Shown one piece after another: positions 11,599 through 24,989 of a DNA stretch of 64,000 bases (within the stretch, counting starts at the first letter, position 1; each line of letters opens with the position of its first letter). Under the pieces are notes generated by a model. That model was not told the DNA's origin. It saw only the letters and a program-made list of their open reading frames with translations, and ran no database searches. The stretch comes from Arabidopsis thaliana (Eukaryota > Streptophyta > Magnoliopsida > Brassicales > Brassicaceae), in assembly GCF_000001735.4 (NCBI RefSeq), contig NC_003074.8, positions 6,324,101-6,388,100 on the forward strand, given 5' to 3'. A program made the translations under genes and the position numbers.

Positions 11599-12823
11599 TG
11601 TAAAGTAGCTTCAACCAAATCTTGCGTCAGGTTTTAACCAGTTTTGTGTTGATCGATCTTTTGATAAGCGAGATCGTAAATCAATTAATTAGGGTTTTGA
11701 AGATAGATTTTTGTTGTTAGATGCTTTAAGAATGGAGGGTGGGTGGGTATATATATGGTTGATGGTGGATCGCTTCGAGAGATCTACAAATGTTTAATTT
11801 TTAGTACATTGCACTTTGGGAAAAATCATAAAAGTTGTAAAAAAGAGTAAAAGACTTTTAAAACTAGTACGTTGCACTTTTTGTTAAAAGGAGGAAGGTT
11901 TTTTGAAAATTGATTTTTGTTTAAGGAAGGTGAGAGATTTTACTGATTGTGAGAGATTTTAAGCTACTTAAAAGTAATATGTAAACGCGTTTTTGGGATT
12001 GGTTTAATCCACACATATATACAAGATACAAAGAATTTAATTTAATGACTAAGAAAATTAAAGAAATTATGAATAAAAAAGAAATATACATCCTAAAAAT
12101 GCGAAAGTAAAATAAAACAGGCTATGCTAAATTTTAAAATATTAAATTCAACATTTTTCTATTCATAAAATTTCTATTAAAATTATTTGTAGATAAGAGA
12201 TAATATGTTCAAACATTATTCCTCTATATAAGGAATCAAACTTGCAAACTTTAAAATAAAATTTTGAAAAATATATCTAATGTAATATTCTGGTTTTATT
12301 AGTAAAGTAATATTACTTAATACTAACAAATTACAAAGAAAAGAACTGAAGGAAAAAAAATAAACTTTTAAAATTTTCTAACCAGTGAAATAAATTAGAA
12401 TTTAAACTTAAAATTTTATTAATTAATAATAGTCATAACAAAATTTGACAAATGTTTTCAACTTAGATGTGCAATAAACATGAATTTATTCTACTAAATC
12501 AATACTGGGCCTATGAATGGCGCAAGGAATAGCCCATTGGTTATTCTATATCTTTTGGACCTTACGTTTTTGAAGCCTGTTTAGGATCACACTCATAACA
12601 AAAAAATAAATAAGAATTACGCTTCTACCACCATTAAACTCTAATGTATCTGAACTCAGAAGATCCGATCGGAGTAGTAAAAATTCAACAAAACAACAAT
12701 AAGAAAACTCATTAATTCATTCGTCGGATTCGAAGAAGAAATCACTTCCCAGAAACTTTCTTCGTATCGAAGTATTGCTTGTGTTCTTCGGAGAAACGAG
12801 ATCGGGATCCGAATACGAGTACA
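11599..12823. other. Intergenic between divergent PLAC8 copy 3 and CASP
   Basis: Very AT-rich from 11800 to 12480. Site II-type motifs (CTGGGCCT near 12506 and AGCCCATTGG near 12531) mark the CASP promoter. A pyrimidine/purine-mixed 5' leader runs from about 12650 to the CASP ATG. Confidence 0.45.
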
Positions 12824-15800
12824 ATGGAGGTTTCGCAAGATGGATCGGAAAGAGATAAAACTCCTCCTCCTTCCTCTTCTTCTTCTTCTTCCTCTCCCAT
12901 TCCTGTCGTCACCAATTTCTGGAAAGGTTTGTTTCAGATTATGTCTAGCTATCTATTCGTTTTCTTCGACTCGTAGTGAAGCTGAGGATGAGCTTGTTTT
13001 TGTAGTTAGGAGAAATTCGTTTGTTAGGATTCCGTTTAAGTAGTAAGACTTAATGAGATTCTCACTGAATGTTCGGGGAGATTGCATTGGTAGTTTAATG
13101 TGATCGGATTGAGAAATTTCAGTTTATTGCTTTAAAAGTTATCAACACATTTTTCAGTACTGATAACTAGTTTCATCTCGATTCTCCGGCTTTTGTATTT
13201 GTTATACGAAACCAGTTTCAATTAGAGAACTGGTTCTGTGGTTGCTCGCTGTTTTGATAGACATCATCATAGAAGAAAGCTCTTCCCGAATGATCCATTT
13301 ACTTGTCTTTAAACTACTTGTTGCAGAATTTGATTTGGAGAAGGAGAAAAGCCTGCTTGACGAGCAAGGGCTTAGAATAGCTGAAAATCAAGAAAACAGC
13401 CAAAAGAATCGCCGAAAGCTTGCAGAGAGCACACGAGGTACTTTTTTGTTTCACCTTTTATATTGCTTAACACTTCAACATTTTCTCCTGAGGGACCTCG
13501 ATAGGTTCCAGCGAAGAGATGTTAACATATTCTTTGGTTTATCTTGGTAACAACAGACTTCAAGAAAGCTTCGCCTGAGAACAAACTTAGTATGTTTAAT
13601 TCCCTCCTCAAGGGATATCAAGAAGAAGTAGATAATATTACCAAGAGGGCCAAGTTTGGGGAGAATGCTTTCCTAAATATCTATCAGAAACTCTATGAAG
13701 CACCTGATCCGTTTCCTGCTCTTGCTTCTATTGCTGTAATTATCCACTTATCTAATGTTAACATAATAGACACCTAAAGTCCTTTAGCCTGAGAACCAAC
13801 TAATTGCTGTATTCCAGGAGCAAGATCGTAAATTATCTGAAGTGGAATCTGAAAATCGAAAGATGAAAGTTGAACTTGAGGAGTTTAGGACAGAAGCGAC
13901 TCATCTTAAAAATCAGCAGGCCACAATAAGAAGGCTTGAAGAACGGAACCGCCAGCTTGAGCAACAGGTCAGCTTGCTTTTAACCTCTTCTTCTAATTGA
14001 TATAGGGATAAAACTAAATGAATGTAAAGCACAGCTTCCTTGATTATTTTTCAGTCTATTCTAGGAGGTCAAATGCAAATTTATACACTGAGCCATAAGC
14101 ATGATTTATATAGAGATGCTATTTTGTGATCTTGTAACGAATAACTGTCGAAGATTAGCAGTGATATCGAGTTGTTATATTTGGATTCAGATGGAAGAAA
14201 AAATCAAAGAAGTTGTTGAGATCAAGCAACGAAATCTGGCTGAGGAAAACCAGAAAACGATGGAGCTTTTAAAGGATAGGTAAAAAAAAAATTCTCTTCT
14301 GCATGCTTTGGGTGTTTAGAAAGTTTTCGAGGAAGCACCAACCTTTCCTTGTTCACTGTTTAACAGGGAGCAAGCTTTGCAAGATCAGTTAAGGCAAGCA
14401 AAAGACAGCGTCTCCACTATGCAAAAATTGCATGAGTTAGCACAGAACCAACTTTTTGAACTCCGTGCTCAATCAGGTGGTGCATTGAGCCTTAATATGG
14501 TGACTCATATTGTGCTTTCATAATTGGAATGGTCTCCCTTACATATTGTTCCTTCTTGTCTTGTTAATATATGTCACCTTTGTCTAAACCATCAGACGAA
14601 GAGACCGCGGGGAAGCAATCTGAAGTTAGTCTATTGATGGATGAAGTGGAGCGTGCTCAGACCCGACTCCTTACTCTTGAGAGGGAAAAGGTCTTTCATA
14701 TCATGCTCTCTTTGTTTGAATTAAGGGAATGCCCTAAGATAAACCACCGTTTTTAGCTCTCTAATTTTGTTTATTGGTTTGTAACAGGGACATCTGCGTT
14801 CTCAGCTGCAAACAGCTAATGAAGATACTGATAACAAGAAAAGGTGAGGTGACACTTATGCGTCCATATAACAAGGAGTCAAATAACTTTTATCTAAGTT
14901 TTTGCTTTGTTTTAATTTTTTTGTTATGCTCTTTCTCTACAGTGATAATATTGATTCGAATAGTATGCTGGAGAACTCGTTAACTGCAAAAGAGAAGATT
15001 ATTTCGGAGCTTAATATGGAGATTCACAATGTTGAGACAGCTTTAGCTAATGAGCGAGAAAGTCATGTTGCCGAGATAAAGAAATTGAATTCTTTGCTCA
15101 ATAAAAAGGTGAAATTTGTGCTATGTTTTGTCTTTTATGCTGAGAAATTATATTTTGTTCTGAAAATTAGTTTCCGGTCCCTTCAATGTCTAATATTAGC
15201 TTACCGTCATTTGGTATTAAACCAGGATACTATCATTGAAGAGATGAAGAAAGAGCTTCAAGAAAGACCATCAGCAAAATTAGTTGATGATTTGCGCAAA
15301 AAAGTGAAAATTCTGCAGGTATTCATCATTTCAAGTGTTTTTTGGTGCTCACTTAGTTTAACTTCTTATTAACTTCTTGCCACAGATCCATACCTTGTTC
15401 TTTCTGGTAACGGTACGATCGTATGTAGTAATATCATTGTTGCATATTAGGCTGTAGGTTACAATTCAATTGAGGCTGAAGACTGGGATGCTGCTACCAC
15501 TGGTGAAGAGATGAGCAAAATGGAGTCGCTTCTTCTTGATAAAAACAGAAAAATGGAACATGAGGTCACTCAGTTAAAGGTACATGACCTCTACGGAATG
15601 AACCACCACCATCTGTAATTCTGTCTTTTCGTTACTCTTTCCCTTTTCAGTGAACATACACAAGTAAAGTCACTGGTCGATTCACACCACTTCTTTTCCC
15701 AGGTTCAACTTTCTGAGAAAGCTTCCTTGCTTGAGAAGGCTGAAGCCAAGGGAGAAGAACTGACAGCTAAGGTTAATGAACAACAAAGACTGATACAAAA

Positions 15801-17496
15801 GTTGGAGGATGATATTTTGAAGGTACGTAAGAGTGTGTAGTTACCATTTTAAGTTAAAAGGTATCTGTGCTACTGCTACTAAGGAGGAGAAACTCGATCA
15901 AAGTCTTTGATTATACTGAAACCTTATTTACTTGTTACACAGGGTTACGGTTCAAAAGAGCGAAAAGGTGCTCTATTTGATGAATGGGAGTTCTCAGAAG
16001 CAGGTGTGGCTGAGCAGTCTGAGGTACTTCTCTCTGGCCCTGTGCATATATGAGTCAATGAGTCGTGTAATTTATCATGCAATACTCTTAAAGCAGGAAA
16101 ATTTTCCCAAAAGTAAAAGAAAGGATGGAATCGTTCAGAACTAAGAGTTAGATAAACAGTAACCTATCGCTTTAAGTTCTCTACTAGATAATCTTAACGG
16201 TCTAACATGTATGCTCACTCTGCCTTCTATTTATGGCGTGAATTAAAATATTGCTAGGGAATCGTGGTACGTATATATTTTACCATGATCTATTTTTTTT
16301 TCAAAAGCAAAATACCTCTGAACTTCTTGTCAAACCATTAAAAAGTTTTCATACAACTAAGGGTATTTCCATGATATGGTATATTATATACCTCACAATT
16401 AGACTTATCACTAACTACTGCTCTTTATCATTTTGTGTTTCCTTTTATTAGCCTATGGATCAGAAACATGTTCCATCAGAGCAAGATCAAAGCTCAATGC
16501 TAAAAGTTATCTGCAGCCAAAGAGATCGGTTCCGAGCACGATTACGGGAAACAGAAGAGGTACAGTTAGTTGTACATATAAATGATCCTCTTCCCTCTGT
16601 ATTCTCTATCTCCAGTTAAATTTATTTGAACTGAATTTTATGTGTTCTCTTAACATTGCAGGAAATAAGGCGATTAAAAGAGAAGATAGGTTTTCTCACA
16701 GACGAATTGGAGAAGACCAAAGCAGACAACGTCAAACTCTATGGGAAAATCCGTTATGTCCAAGACTATAACCATGATAAAGTTGTTTCCCGAGGATCGA
16801 AAAAGGTATTTGTTTTCTGCGATACATTTCCCTTGAACCTTTTCTGTCTCGTGATCGGGTTTTTTCCATGGTTGATATCGTTTTCCAATCTCAGTATGTG
16901 GAAGATCTTGAAAGTGGATTCAGCTCGGATGTCGAATCAAAATACAAGAAAATTTACGAAGATGACATCAACCCTTTTGCAGCATTCTCGAAAAAGGTAA
17001 AAAATAAAACATTCTGCTATCATCGACACAAGCCTTATATTTCTTTCCTAAACATTAACCCTTTCCTATTTATATGTGTTTGATAGGAAAGAGAGCAACG
17101 GATCAAAGATTTGGGAATCAGAGATCGGATTACGCTAAGCAGTGGGCGGTTCCTTCTAGGAAACAAGTAATCCTCTTGCTCTCAAGTTTATTCACATTCA
17201 TACTCGATCACAGAATTTTCGGTTATTTTCAATTTCATGATTGGATCTTTCAGATACGCAAGGACATTTGCTTTCTTCTACACAATAGGATTGCACGTCC
17301 TTGTCTTCACTTGTCTCTACCGTATGTCTGCTTACAGTTATCTCAGGTAAAACAAACCCACCAATTTTTGTTTTTGTTACAAGTCCATTATGTGATTGAT
17401 TTTATTTAATTTCTTCTTCTTTATTTATGGTTTAGCCATGGAGCAGAGGAGACTCTAATGACAGAAGCAACCACAAACCTTCCTCACGGTCTTTAA
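12824..17496 (+). CDS. CASP: CASP, Golgi coiled-coil membrane protein
   Basis: About 17 exons spliced by GT-AG give roughly 690 residues. The N-terminus has a poly-Ser run after KTPPPSSSSS, then the conserved WKEFDLEKEKSLLDEQGL. A long coiled coil follows (for example ENRKMKVELEEF, RRLEERNRQLEQQ, EEIRRLKEKIGFLTDELEKTKADNVKLYGKIR). The CASP C-terminal signature runs KKYEDDINPFAAFSKKER, then a single transmembrane segment FAFFYTIGLHVLVFTCLYRM close to the end. This is the plant homologue of CASP (CUX1 alternative product), a tail-anchored Golgi golgin implicated in tethering at Golgi-ER contact sites (At3g18480 in memory). The start ATG is the first in the leader and the only one in frame with exon 2. 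Confidence 0.92.
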
Positions 17497-17817
17497 GCTC
17501 TCACCCTAGGGACTTATTCGTTTTTGGTCGTTATGTTCTTTCTTGTCCTTGTAGTGTTCCGTGGGCAATTCTAAAACGGTTGAATATTTGTACAGAGGGA
17601 TCCAAATCACTCGATACATATATAAAGCCACAGAAAAAACTTCCTTCAGAAAACTGCAGAAATCTAAATAAGATCTGGTTTACTTTTCTTCGAAACATAA
17701 ATAACCATGAAAAATGCACCAAAACGATAACAAATCCGACAGGAATAATTGTTGCTATCCAAATACAAAATAAAATAAAATGAAAGTCGTTGCTTGATAT
17801 CTGTTAGGCAACAACAC
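17497..17817. other. Gap between CASP and the ILR2 locus
   Basis: This holds the CASP 3' UTR and the downstream flank of the virus-like sequence. An A-rich tract near 17761-17785 lies just past the minus-strand stop. It reads as T-rich in the direction of the capsid frame, so it is not a poly-A tail. Confidence 0.4.
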
Positions 17818-18480
17818 CTACGTGGCTGGGCCTTTGAATGCTTGCTTGACAATCGATGGGATAGTGAGGTAGGAGCTGTTATCGGTAAGGCTGGAGCCAA
17901 TAGGCCTTATTTTCCAGAACGGGCCATGATCAAGAGTTTTCGACCCAAACGTCCCGAAGAAGGGATGGTTAGGAAACATCCTGATATATGTCTGAGAGAA
18001 GGCGGCAAGTGCTTCCGCAAGGGGAGGGAGGTTGCGAACTGTGCTTTTGAGCTGGTAACCGAACTCATAGGTTGCACGCTTATCAGCAATACAATTTGGT
18101 GATTCTGGAAGATGTTCCGGGGTAGAGAGAACGACCATGACTTGGTTAGCAACCAACCCATGTGGAGAGCAGTCAGCAAGGGTGCCGGATCCTTCAAAGG
18201 ATGCAGCAACATCATCCGCAACTCCTTTTACTTGATTGAACCAAGCCATGCTGTGTTTCATGTGGAGAAAGGAAGAGATCTTTTCGAGGTTATCAGCGGC
18301 AGAAGTGACCTGAAAGTTAAAATTGCTGTAGCAATCAGCAAACGCCTCATTCAGGCTTTGATCGGCTTCACAAGGGTACTGTAAGCCAGGTAAAACGAGT
18401 GACCATTTTTCAGCCTCTGTCCTGCTTGCATGGAGACCAAAGGTCTTGTGACCGAAGTTAGAGACGGTATTTTGGGTAAC
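17818..18480 (-). pseudogene. Second reading frame of the partitivirus-capsid-like ILR2 locus
   Basis: Just past the stop of the first frame, an open frame in another phase runs to a stop at 17818-17820, with about 220 codons free of stops. Its composition continues that of the upstream ORF, so the two look like one ancestral capsid-type frame split by a frameshift near 18480-18520. Its first internal Met is at 18261. Related segments in plant genomes are known to derive from capsid proteins of plant cryptic viruses (Partitiviridae). Together the two segments span about 420 codons, within the 350-500 residues of such capsids. No polymerase-like frame is seen nearby. Whether this half is translated in any accession cannot be told here. 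Confidence 0.6.
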
Positions 18481-19078
18481 GGGAATGTGCCTGCCTCTCT
18501 TTGGATAGACGGGAGGTATTGGGTAAAAAGGCGGTTAAGTCTTCCAAGAGGGCGAAGATGCCAGGGACGTTAGGCAAGAAGTGGCTTTCAAGAAGATCTC
18601 GCATGAACGCGTCACGTCGAGCCGGGCCTGGTTGGGCAGGGATGCGAGGATACACTTTCCCATTATGATTATGAGGAAACTCCGGCTGCGAAGAGCAAAG
18701 AGTCTTGAAGAGTCCGAGGAGAGGGCCGGGAACAGCGAGAGTTTCCAAGGGATGGTTGTCCAAGAACCGGTTTAGGAACCGGTGTTGAACATCAGTAAGA
18801 TCATTCACATCGTTTCCAGCTCTAAGACACTGGATCCAAAAGAGAACACCACAGTAGAGGCGGAGGATGTAGGGGTGATAGTTGGGATTGGCCCGTTTGA
18901 AATCAAAATTATCGCAAAGTGTAATGTTCATAGCATGGACCATCATGTGGCAGGAAGGGTAGTAGTGTGAGATACCTTGCGTTGGGTACACGATTTGGCT
19001 TCGGGTGAAACTAGAAAGGAAACTAAGACAAGTCTTCTTCTCAAGCTTCGTCTTGTGAGTTGAAGATTCAGAGGCCAT
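18458..19078 (-). CDS. ILR2: ILR2, IAA-leucine resistance protein of partitivirus-capsid origin
   Basis: An intronless ORF of 206 codons from ATG 19078 to TAA 18458-18460. I recognise the locus as ILR2 (At3g18485), identified from a mutant resistant to IAA-leucine with altered manganese/cobalt response, and reported as polymorphic between accessions with no membrane segments. Later surveys of endogenous non-retroviral RNA-virus sequences linked it to partitivirus capsid proteins; that link is from memory. Here the frame ends abruptly in a short basic tail after a shift out of the conserved phase near 18480-18520, so this allele would give only the N-terminal half. The frame is open a further 56 codons upstream (to 19246), but MASESS at 19078 is the better start because sequence beyond it looks like leader. 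Confidence 0.75.
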
Positions 19079-20580
19079 AGTGATTGATATCTTTATTAAC
19101 AAGAAACAGATCGTAAGCAGAGGTTTTGATGAAGAAAATACGTTTTGCTTGATGTGTAATGTTTTGACTTTTATGAATGAAGGTTTGGTAGACACAGTGT
19201 CGCTTCGGGACACAACATATGTTTTAAATTTTTTAGTAAATTGCACTTATCAGAAAAGAAAAGAAAGAAAAGTTCTTCACCGCTTCAACTTCTCATTAAA
19301 ACGAGGAAATCTTTAAAACTCTACAACTTACTATTGTGTGATGATTTTTTATTCGGGACTTGCAATTTTTTGCAAGTTGTATATAATAGCAAAAAATTGG
19401 AATACAATTTCAAGTTTAGACAATAATATAATTTCCTTTGAACGCGTTTTGGTTCCAAATTCCAACCTTCTTTTTGTTTGTGTCACATTCATTCCATTAG
19501 TTAAATTGATGTTTAAATTTCTCATTCATTCCATTAGTAAAATCTATGTTTACGTGACACAAGTGATCAAAATCGGAAGATGATATTCTTGTTTTTGTAT
19601 TTCCTGCCACATATAAATTTGGTAATTAACTAGAGTGGAACTTCTTTAACTATGGCGTTCTAAGAACAAAACATTCCTCATTTTCCAAAACCGTCACATA
19701 ATGAGAGGAATCAAGTTGAGTTAGCTTTACGCCAATACAATGTTTGGACTTTAGAAGAGAGAGGCTGTGGAAAAAAAGAGAATGTTATCCGGTGAAAACA
19801 TACTTTATATAAATGGGAAAATCCCACAAAGATTCTTCTAATTCTTTTTCTAATGGCACGCATGTGATGTACAAACGAATGCTTATCTGTATGCGTATCT
19901 AACTATCTGTAATATATTCTATATGCGTTAAAGTATATGTGTGGTGTTGAAAATTAGTATAAATTTGGTGACCGAGAGAACAGAGAGAGTGATGTTAACA
20001 CCACTGCCACCACAACTTGGCGATCAGACTCTTACAACGGGTCTTCTCCATCCGTCAACTTAGGTCAACTGCCCAACAAGTATAGTCATTAAGTTTGTTA
20101 TATAATACCTATGTGTCCCATATTATTGTCCTTTCTTTTCGTTTTCACTCTTAATGTTTTCAACTTTAAGAGTAAAACCACATGCTCTTTCTTGGGCAGA
20201 AGAAATAGGTCCCCGAATTACTTGTCGTCACCCTTTCCATGAAAACAAGTTCCTTCATGCACAAATGAGAACGGAATCATTGCATTGACCCTACAACAGT
20301 GTGTGTCCATATTTCGTTATCCATACATCAATACACACATATAAGCTCCATTTTAGTGATTTCTCAATCTCGAAATTAATTTATGCAACGAGATTCACGA
20401 TAGAGTATAGAGTAAACTCTAATTTTAAAACATAATCTCGTTTCAAGAATATGTCACGAGAAGTATCCAATGTAATGCGCATCTTGGAACTAGTAAGTAA
20501 AATTTAATGAGGAAAAACAAAATGTAAAATTTAATGAGTTTGCATTTAATGTCGCATACGTCTTGTTTTATATGGTCATA

Positions 20581-20837
20581 AGTTGTCGTACTATAAGTTT
20601 TCCGCGTAATTACGCCCTTAATTAAATTATTAGACAGTCATCCATGACCAACTATGTGGTTGTTTTTTTTTTGGAATCTAATGTTAAATTATATTCAAAA
20701 GAAAAATTTAAGTTATCGTACTATAAGTTTTCCGCGTAATTACGCCCTTAATTAAATTATTAGACAGTCATCCATGACCAACTATGTGGTTGTTTTTTTT
20801 TTGGAATCTAATGTTAAATTATATTCAAAAGAAAAAT
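20581..20837. repeat. Two-copy tandem repeat, period 130 bp
   Basis: Positions 20581-20707 recur at 20711-20837 with a single difference (AGTTGTCG versus AGTTATCG). Near identity implies a recent local duplication. A short echo of the unit (CAACTATGTGGTTGTT) occurs again near 20940. Confidence 0.9.
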
Positions 20838-22086
20838 AACGTTTTTACTAGTGCAACGGAGTTTGAATATCTACATAAAGCTAAAACTTTTAATTGATAA
20901 TAAAGATAAGAGCTTATGGTCGACTGCGAAGCCAAGCTTCAACTATGTGGTTGTTAGTCATAACTTACACTATTTAAGCTTTATAATGTATCAACAACAG
21001 ATTTTATATTTCTTTCAAACGTCGTGTCATATTTTCATACAATTATTGAACTAGAATTCACTTATATTTTTGTAAGAAGATTTTCAGTTTCATTATTTAT
21101 AAAAGAGTTATTGATATATATGGTCCAGCTTGTACTATATATATAAATATAATATATGTATACCAGATTCTATGAGTTGTTATTTTCATATATATTTCTT
21201 CTATAACATTTTTTCGAAGTTCTAAATTTTCGTTCTTTTAATATTTTTTCCGAAAGTTCTGAATTTTATTTAAAATTTGAATATTATTGATTTGGTGAAT
21301 AAATGGGCTGTGTGCTTATCAAATGGGAGGGTGAGTGTGGGAGTCTGGAGAGCAATACGTGCAGATAACATGAGTGTCCCATTTATATAGCGACTTCGCT
21401 TACATTCATTTACTGAAACTCAACGTCTTCATTCAAATCCCAACGTACTTAGTGGTTCAGATATTTACTTCTACATGCCCCCACTGATACTATAATTAGG
21501 GTAACAATTTCATTTTTATCGTACAATTGTTTGAAACAGCCTCTCATTCGAATAAAACACAAGTTATCAGAGCCAGTAGATGTCTTAGTTTGAGACAAAT
21601 ATATCAACATCCTAATTATAACTATCTTATGCAAAAACAAAAATCAATAATCCAAAACTTTTGATCAAAAACAAAAAAATTCAATCGTTTCCACACAGAC
21701 AAAAGTGTTGGATAGTTTTGCTATAATTTTATTAAAATATGATTTTAGAATTTAATGTAACTTTGATTCTATATATGTTATTTTCTGTAAGTCAGAATTA
21801 TTAAAAACTATATACAAAAATAACAGAATTCGAAAAATAAGTTTATTTCTAAGAGCATATGTAAAATATGTTCTTAGTTATTTTTTTTGGTAAAATATGA
21901 TAAAATGACATTTATGTTAAAAATATATCCGTAAAATTATGTCACCATGCACAATTTCTTGCAAGATTATTGTGTTAATTACAAGACTGTATTAGTGTAT
22001 ATCCATTATCTTGTAAACAATGGATAATTGCATGAATTATTTATTCATTTATGTGATAGTAATATTTGGCATCATCTGTCTATTGT

Positions 22087-22225
22087 CCACGTGGCCACAG
22101 TATCTAATGTGAACTGGTACTGTAATAAACATTGAAGTTCGTCATCCGCGAGGCTGCAGCGACACATGTCATCTAACTATTGAGTTAAGATCCTGCCGAC
22201 AACAAAATAGAGTGGGGCCCACGTG
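22087..22225. promoter_or_regulatory. G-box/ABRE pair in a less AT-rich island
   Basis: The palindrome CCACGTGG (22087-22094) and CCCACGTGCG (22218-22227) lie 130 bp apart in a GC-richer island (22070-22260). These cores bind bZIP and bHLH factors. The island is 3 kb upstream of ILR2 and 2.8 kb past the end of ASPG1, so its target is unclear. Confidence 0.35.
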
Positions 22226-22530
22226 CGTAATGAGGACCACGAGGGAACGGTGCTCCTTTACTTTCCTGTCCTTTTTAAATCTAAAATTACGACGCTTAAA
22301 CTTCGTTAACACATCACTTCTATGCAATCAATAGTTGCTAATGCATCGCCATTATGCAATTATTCCAGGAGATTACACAAATCTTGTTTTAAACAATACA
22401 AACAAAACTTTTAAATTTCACGAAAACAGTACTATAATGTTACTAATTTTTTTTTATAAAACTGAAATTTGGGAAAAATGCCATGTTATTAAAATTTGTT
22501 ATTTGAAGTGACGAAAGTTCATGAGACAAA

Positions 22531-22617
22531 TATCCTAAATTTCCTAGCTAGTCTTGCATCGATTTTCTCATTGGTAGATATCCTAAATTTCCTAGCTAGT
22601 CTTGATATCCTAAATTA
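22531..22617. repeat. Short direct repeat, period 48 bp
   Basis: TATCCTAAATTTCCTAGCTA plus GTCTTG occurs at 22531 and again at about 22579, followed by a third partial copy (ATATCCTAAATT) near 22605. Confidence 0.75.
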
Positions 22618-24989
22618 ACAATATCATCTTTCCACAGTATCATCACTCTTACTGGGTCGTCAGAGCATTACTCTTAGTTTGCAATGGAAACAAAAGTAAT
22701 AGTTAGGGTGATGATCAAAAACTCGTCCTAGCCCGTAACCTATAGAAGATATATGGACCACAGTATTCACCCTAATGCTCGCTAATAACTTGTCGGATAT
22801 TTTTCGAAAAAGTCGTGAACAAATTGTTGGTTAGATCAATACTAGTCTCCAATCGAAAACCATCAATCAAATCACAGGGCGAGTTCAGCCGAAATACATA
22901 AGGACAAGCCAATCACAAGTGATCACACCATATACTGAGATCTTAAGCACCACATGATCAAAGCTTATTCTTCTTCTTTTTTTTACGACTCTTGAATTGA
23001 ACATGTGTTTAGACAATAATAATAGTGTTATTATTTGGTCACAGCGCATGCAAAGAATGTTGATATTTGTTGGTATTTAACTATTTATGTCCGTATAAAA
23101 TGATTTTAAACGATCTTAAAGGAGTTTGGGGAGACAGAAATAGCGTAGGCAGCATTCATATGGCATTGTCCAAAAGGAGCATAATGAGATCGGGGGGCCA
23201 CTCTTGCATGTGATTCTTATTCTTCAATCACCTCACCTCTCATCACCCCCAACGCCACTACGTGCTTACTTAATTGTTAATTTTTTTGAGATATTATTTT
23301 ATAAATTCCCATGACAAAATTTGGAATTTTGAGACGGAGAAAGCACATATATATTCCGTTAAAACAACTCGAAGATGATTAATCTCAAACAGAAATGCCA
23401 TTCTAAGTAACTAAGTTTCCGCTACTAATGTTCCACCGTCAGCTACTAAAGCACATAATATAGCATTTTCTTGAAGTTGCTTAAAAGTTGTGAAATTCTT
23501 TGTCAATAATCTACATATAGCTATATTATATACCACCGCAAGGTTGTGTATAGTATATAGTAGGAATCCGTATCATCATCTACATATAGCTATATTACAA
23601 AATCCATGGAAAATGAAATAGAAAACGGTAAGAAAAGGACCTACATGACGAAATTAGTAACGGACCAACTAACTCGCCTGTGACTTTATCTAATGCACAT
23701 GCTTACTCGATAGTCGTTACAATGGCTAAGGTAAATTAACCCCAAAAAGTCCACCCTCGTCATTCCGTTCCAAGACGTGGCTCCATGCATGCATGTTTGC
23801 TTACGCACTTAATGATCTAATTATCCGTGTCATTTGTTAGCAATTTTTTCTACAAAACGTAAAAACTACTACTCCTTCTGATTTAATTAACTTATTGTTC
23901 AAGGTTTTTGTAAAAAAAAAACTTAAAAAACAATTAAAGTTTCTACTATACTTTTGTTTAATATATATTTTTATTAAATTATTGGTCAAAACATTAAAAT
24001 TGTAAGAACAAAATTAAAAAGAAGATTTATACAACTATTATGTGATAAAATTGAAGTGTTAAAATGACAAACTAAATTAAAACAGATGGAGTGTTATTTT
24101 ATTTGTTTCTAAATATTGATGTTTTAGAATTTTTACATATATTTAAAATAATCATTGATTAATTATTCTTATTTATATTAAATATGTTTTAATAAATTTA
24201 AATCAATAGTAATATGAAACTATTAATTATTGTGCTCTACGATATCTTAATACTAAATAATAATAAAAATCTTAAAAAGCTAATCTTTGTAAAACAAATT
24301 ACAAAAGTAGAAGAACATCATTTTTCTAAAATTTTCTAAGAACAGAGAAAGTATAAAACTTGAAACAAATTTGGTTGAAATCTTATATATAATTATGGAA
24401 AAGTGATATGATATGTGATGTCTGACTATTGTAATCGGGCAATTCCAGTGATGATTAGAATGATAAATTCCATTCCCTGAGACACAGTTCCATGTAAATA
24501 GTATTATTTTTCAAAGGTGAGTGTGAAAAAGGCAAATTTTTCTACCCTGGCTTTTCTTATTTGAATACCCCAACTTAACAACTTTCACATTGATTGATTT
24601 CCACACAGTTGGTAAAATTCAGACTATAATTTAAAATATTGAAGGACATTAAAGGGCCACAACAACAAAAGTCTGTTTGTTTCTTTGAAGACTAAACTTT
24701 TGTTACAAAAAGACCCTTCTTTTTTGTAACTTCTTACTTTATTGACTCTTCTTCTTCTTCACTACTGAAAACTTCTTGCTGAGACAACAACACTTTCAAC
24801 TTTATAATAAAATTAATTAATCCTATTATTATTCGATAAAAGACGACAATAACTTATGATTAATTAAAAAAAAGGTAGAAAAATTCACACTTAAGGATTT
24901 TGTTTTCATCTTGTTACCGTAGCTAGCTAGTACCATAAAAAGTTTTACTGATTACCCGTAAAACTATTAATTTTTCTACTTTGACATGT

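Larger units (their letters stand above)
19079..24989. other. 5.9-kb gene-poor region between ILR2 and ASPG1
   Basis: AT-rich with no ORF that resembles a protein. It contains a 130-bp-period tandem duplication (20581-20837), a 48-bp-period repeat near 22531-22604, a G-box pair near 22087 and 22220, and a less AT-rich island at 23130-23270. TTTATATAG near 21380 could be a TATA box for an unannotated plus-strand transcript, but nothing coding follows. Confidence 0.5.

Noticed and set aside
19079-19246. Upstream extension of the ILR2 frame
   Set aside because: Open for 56 codons more, but the sequence is hydrophobic/leader-like and the MASESS start is the expected one.
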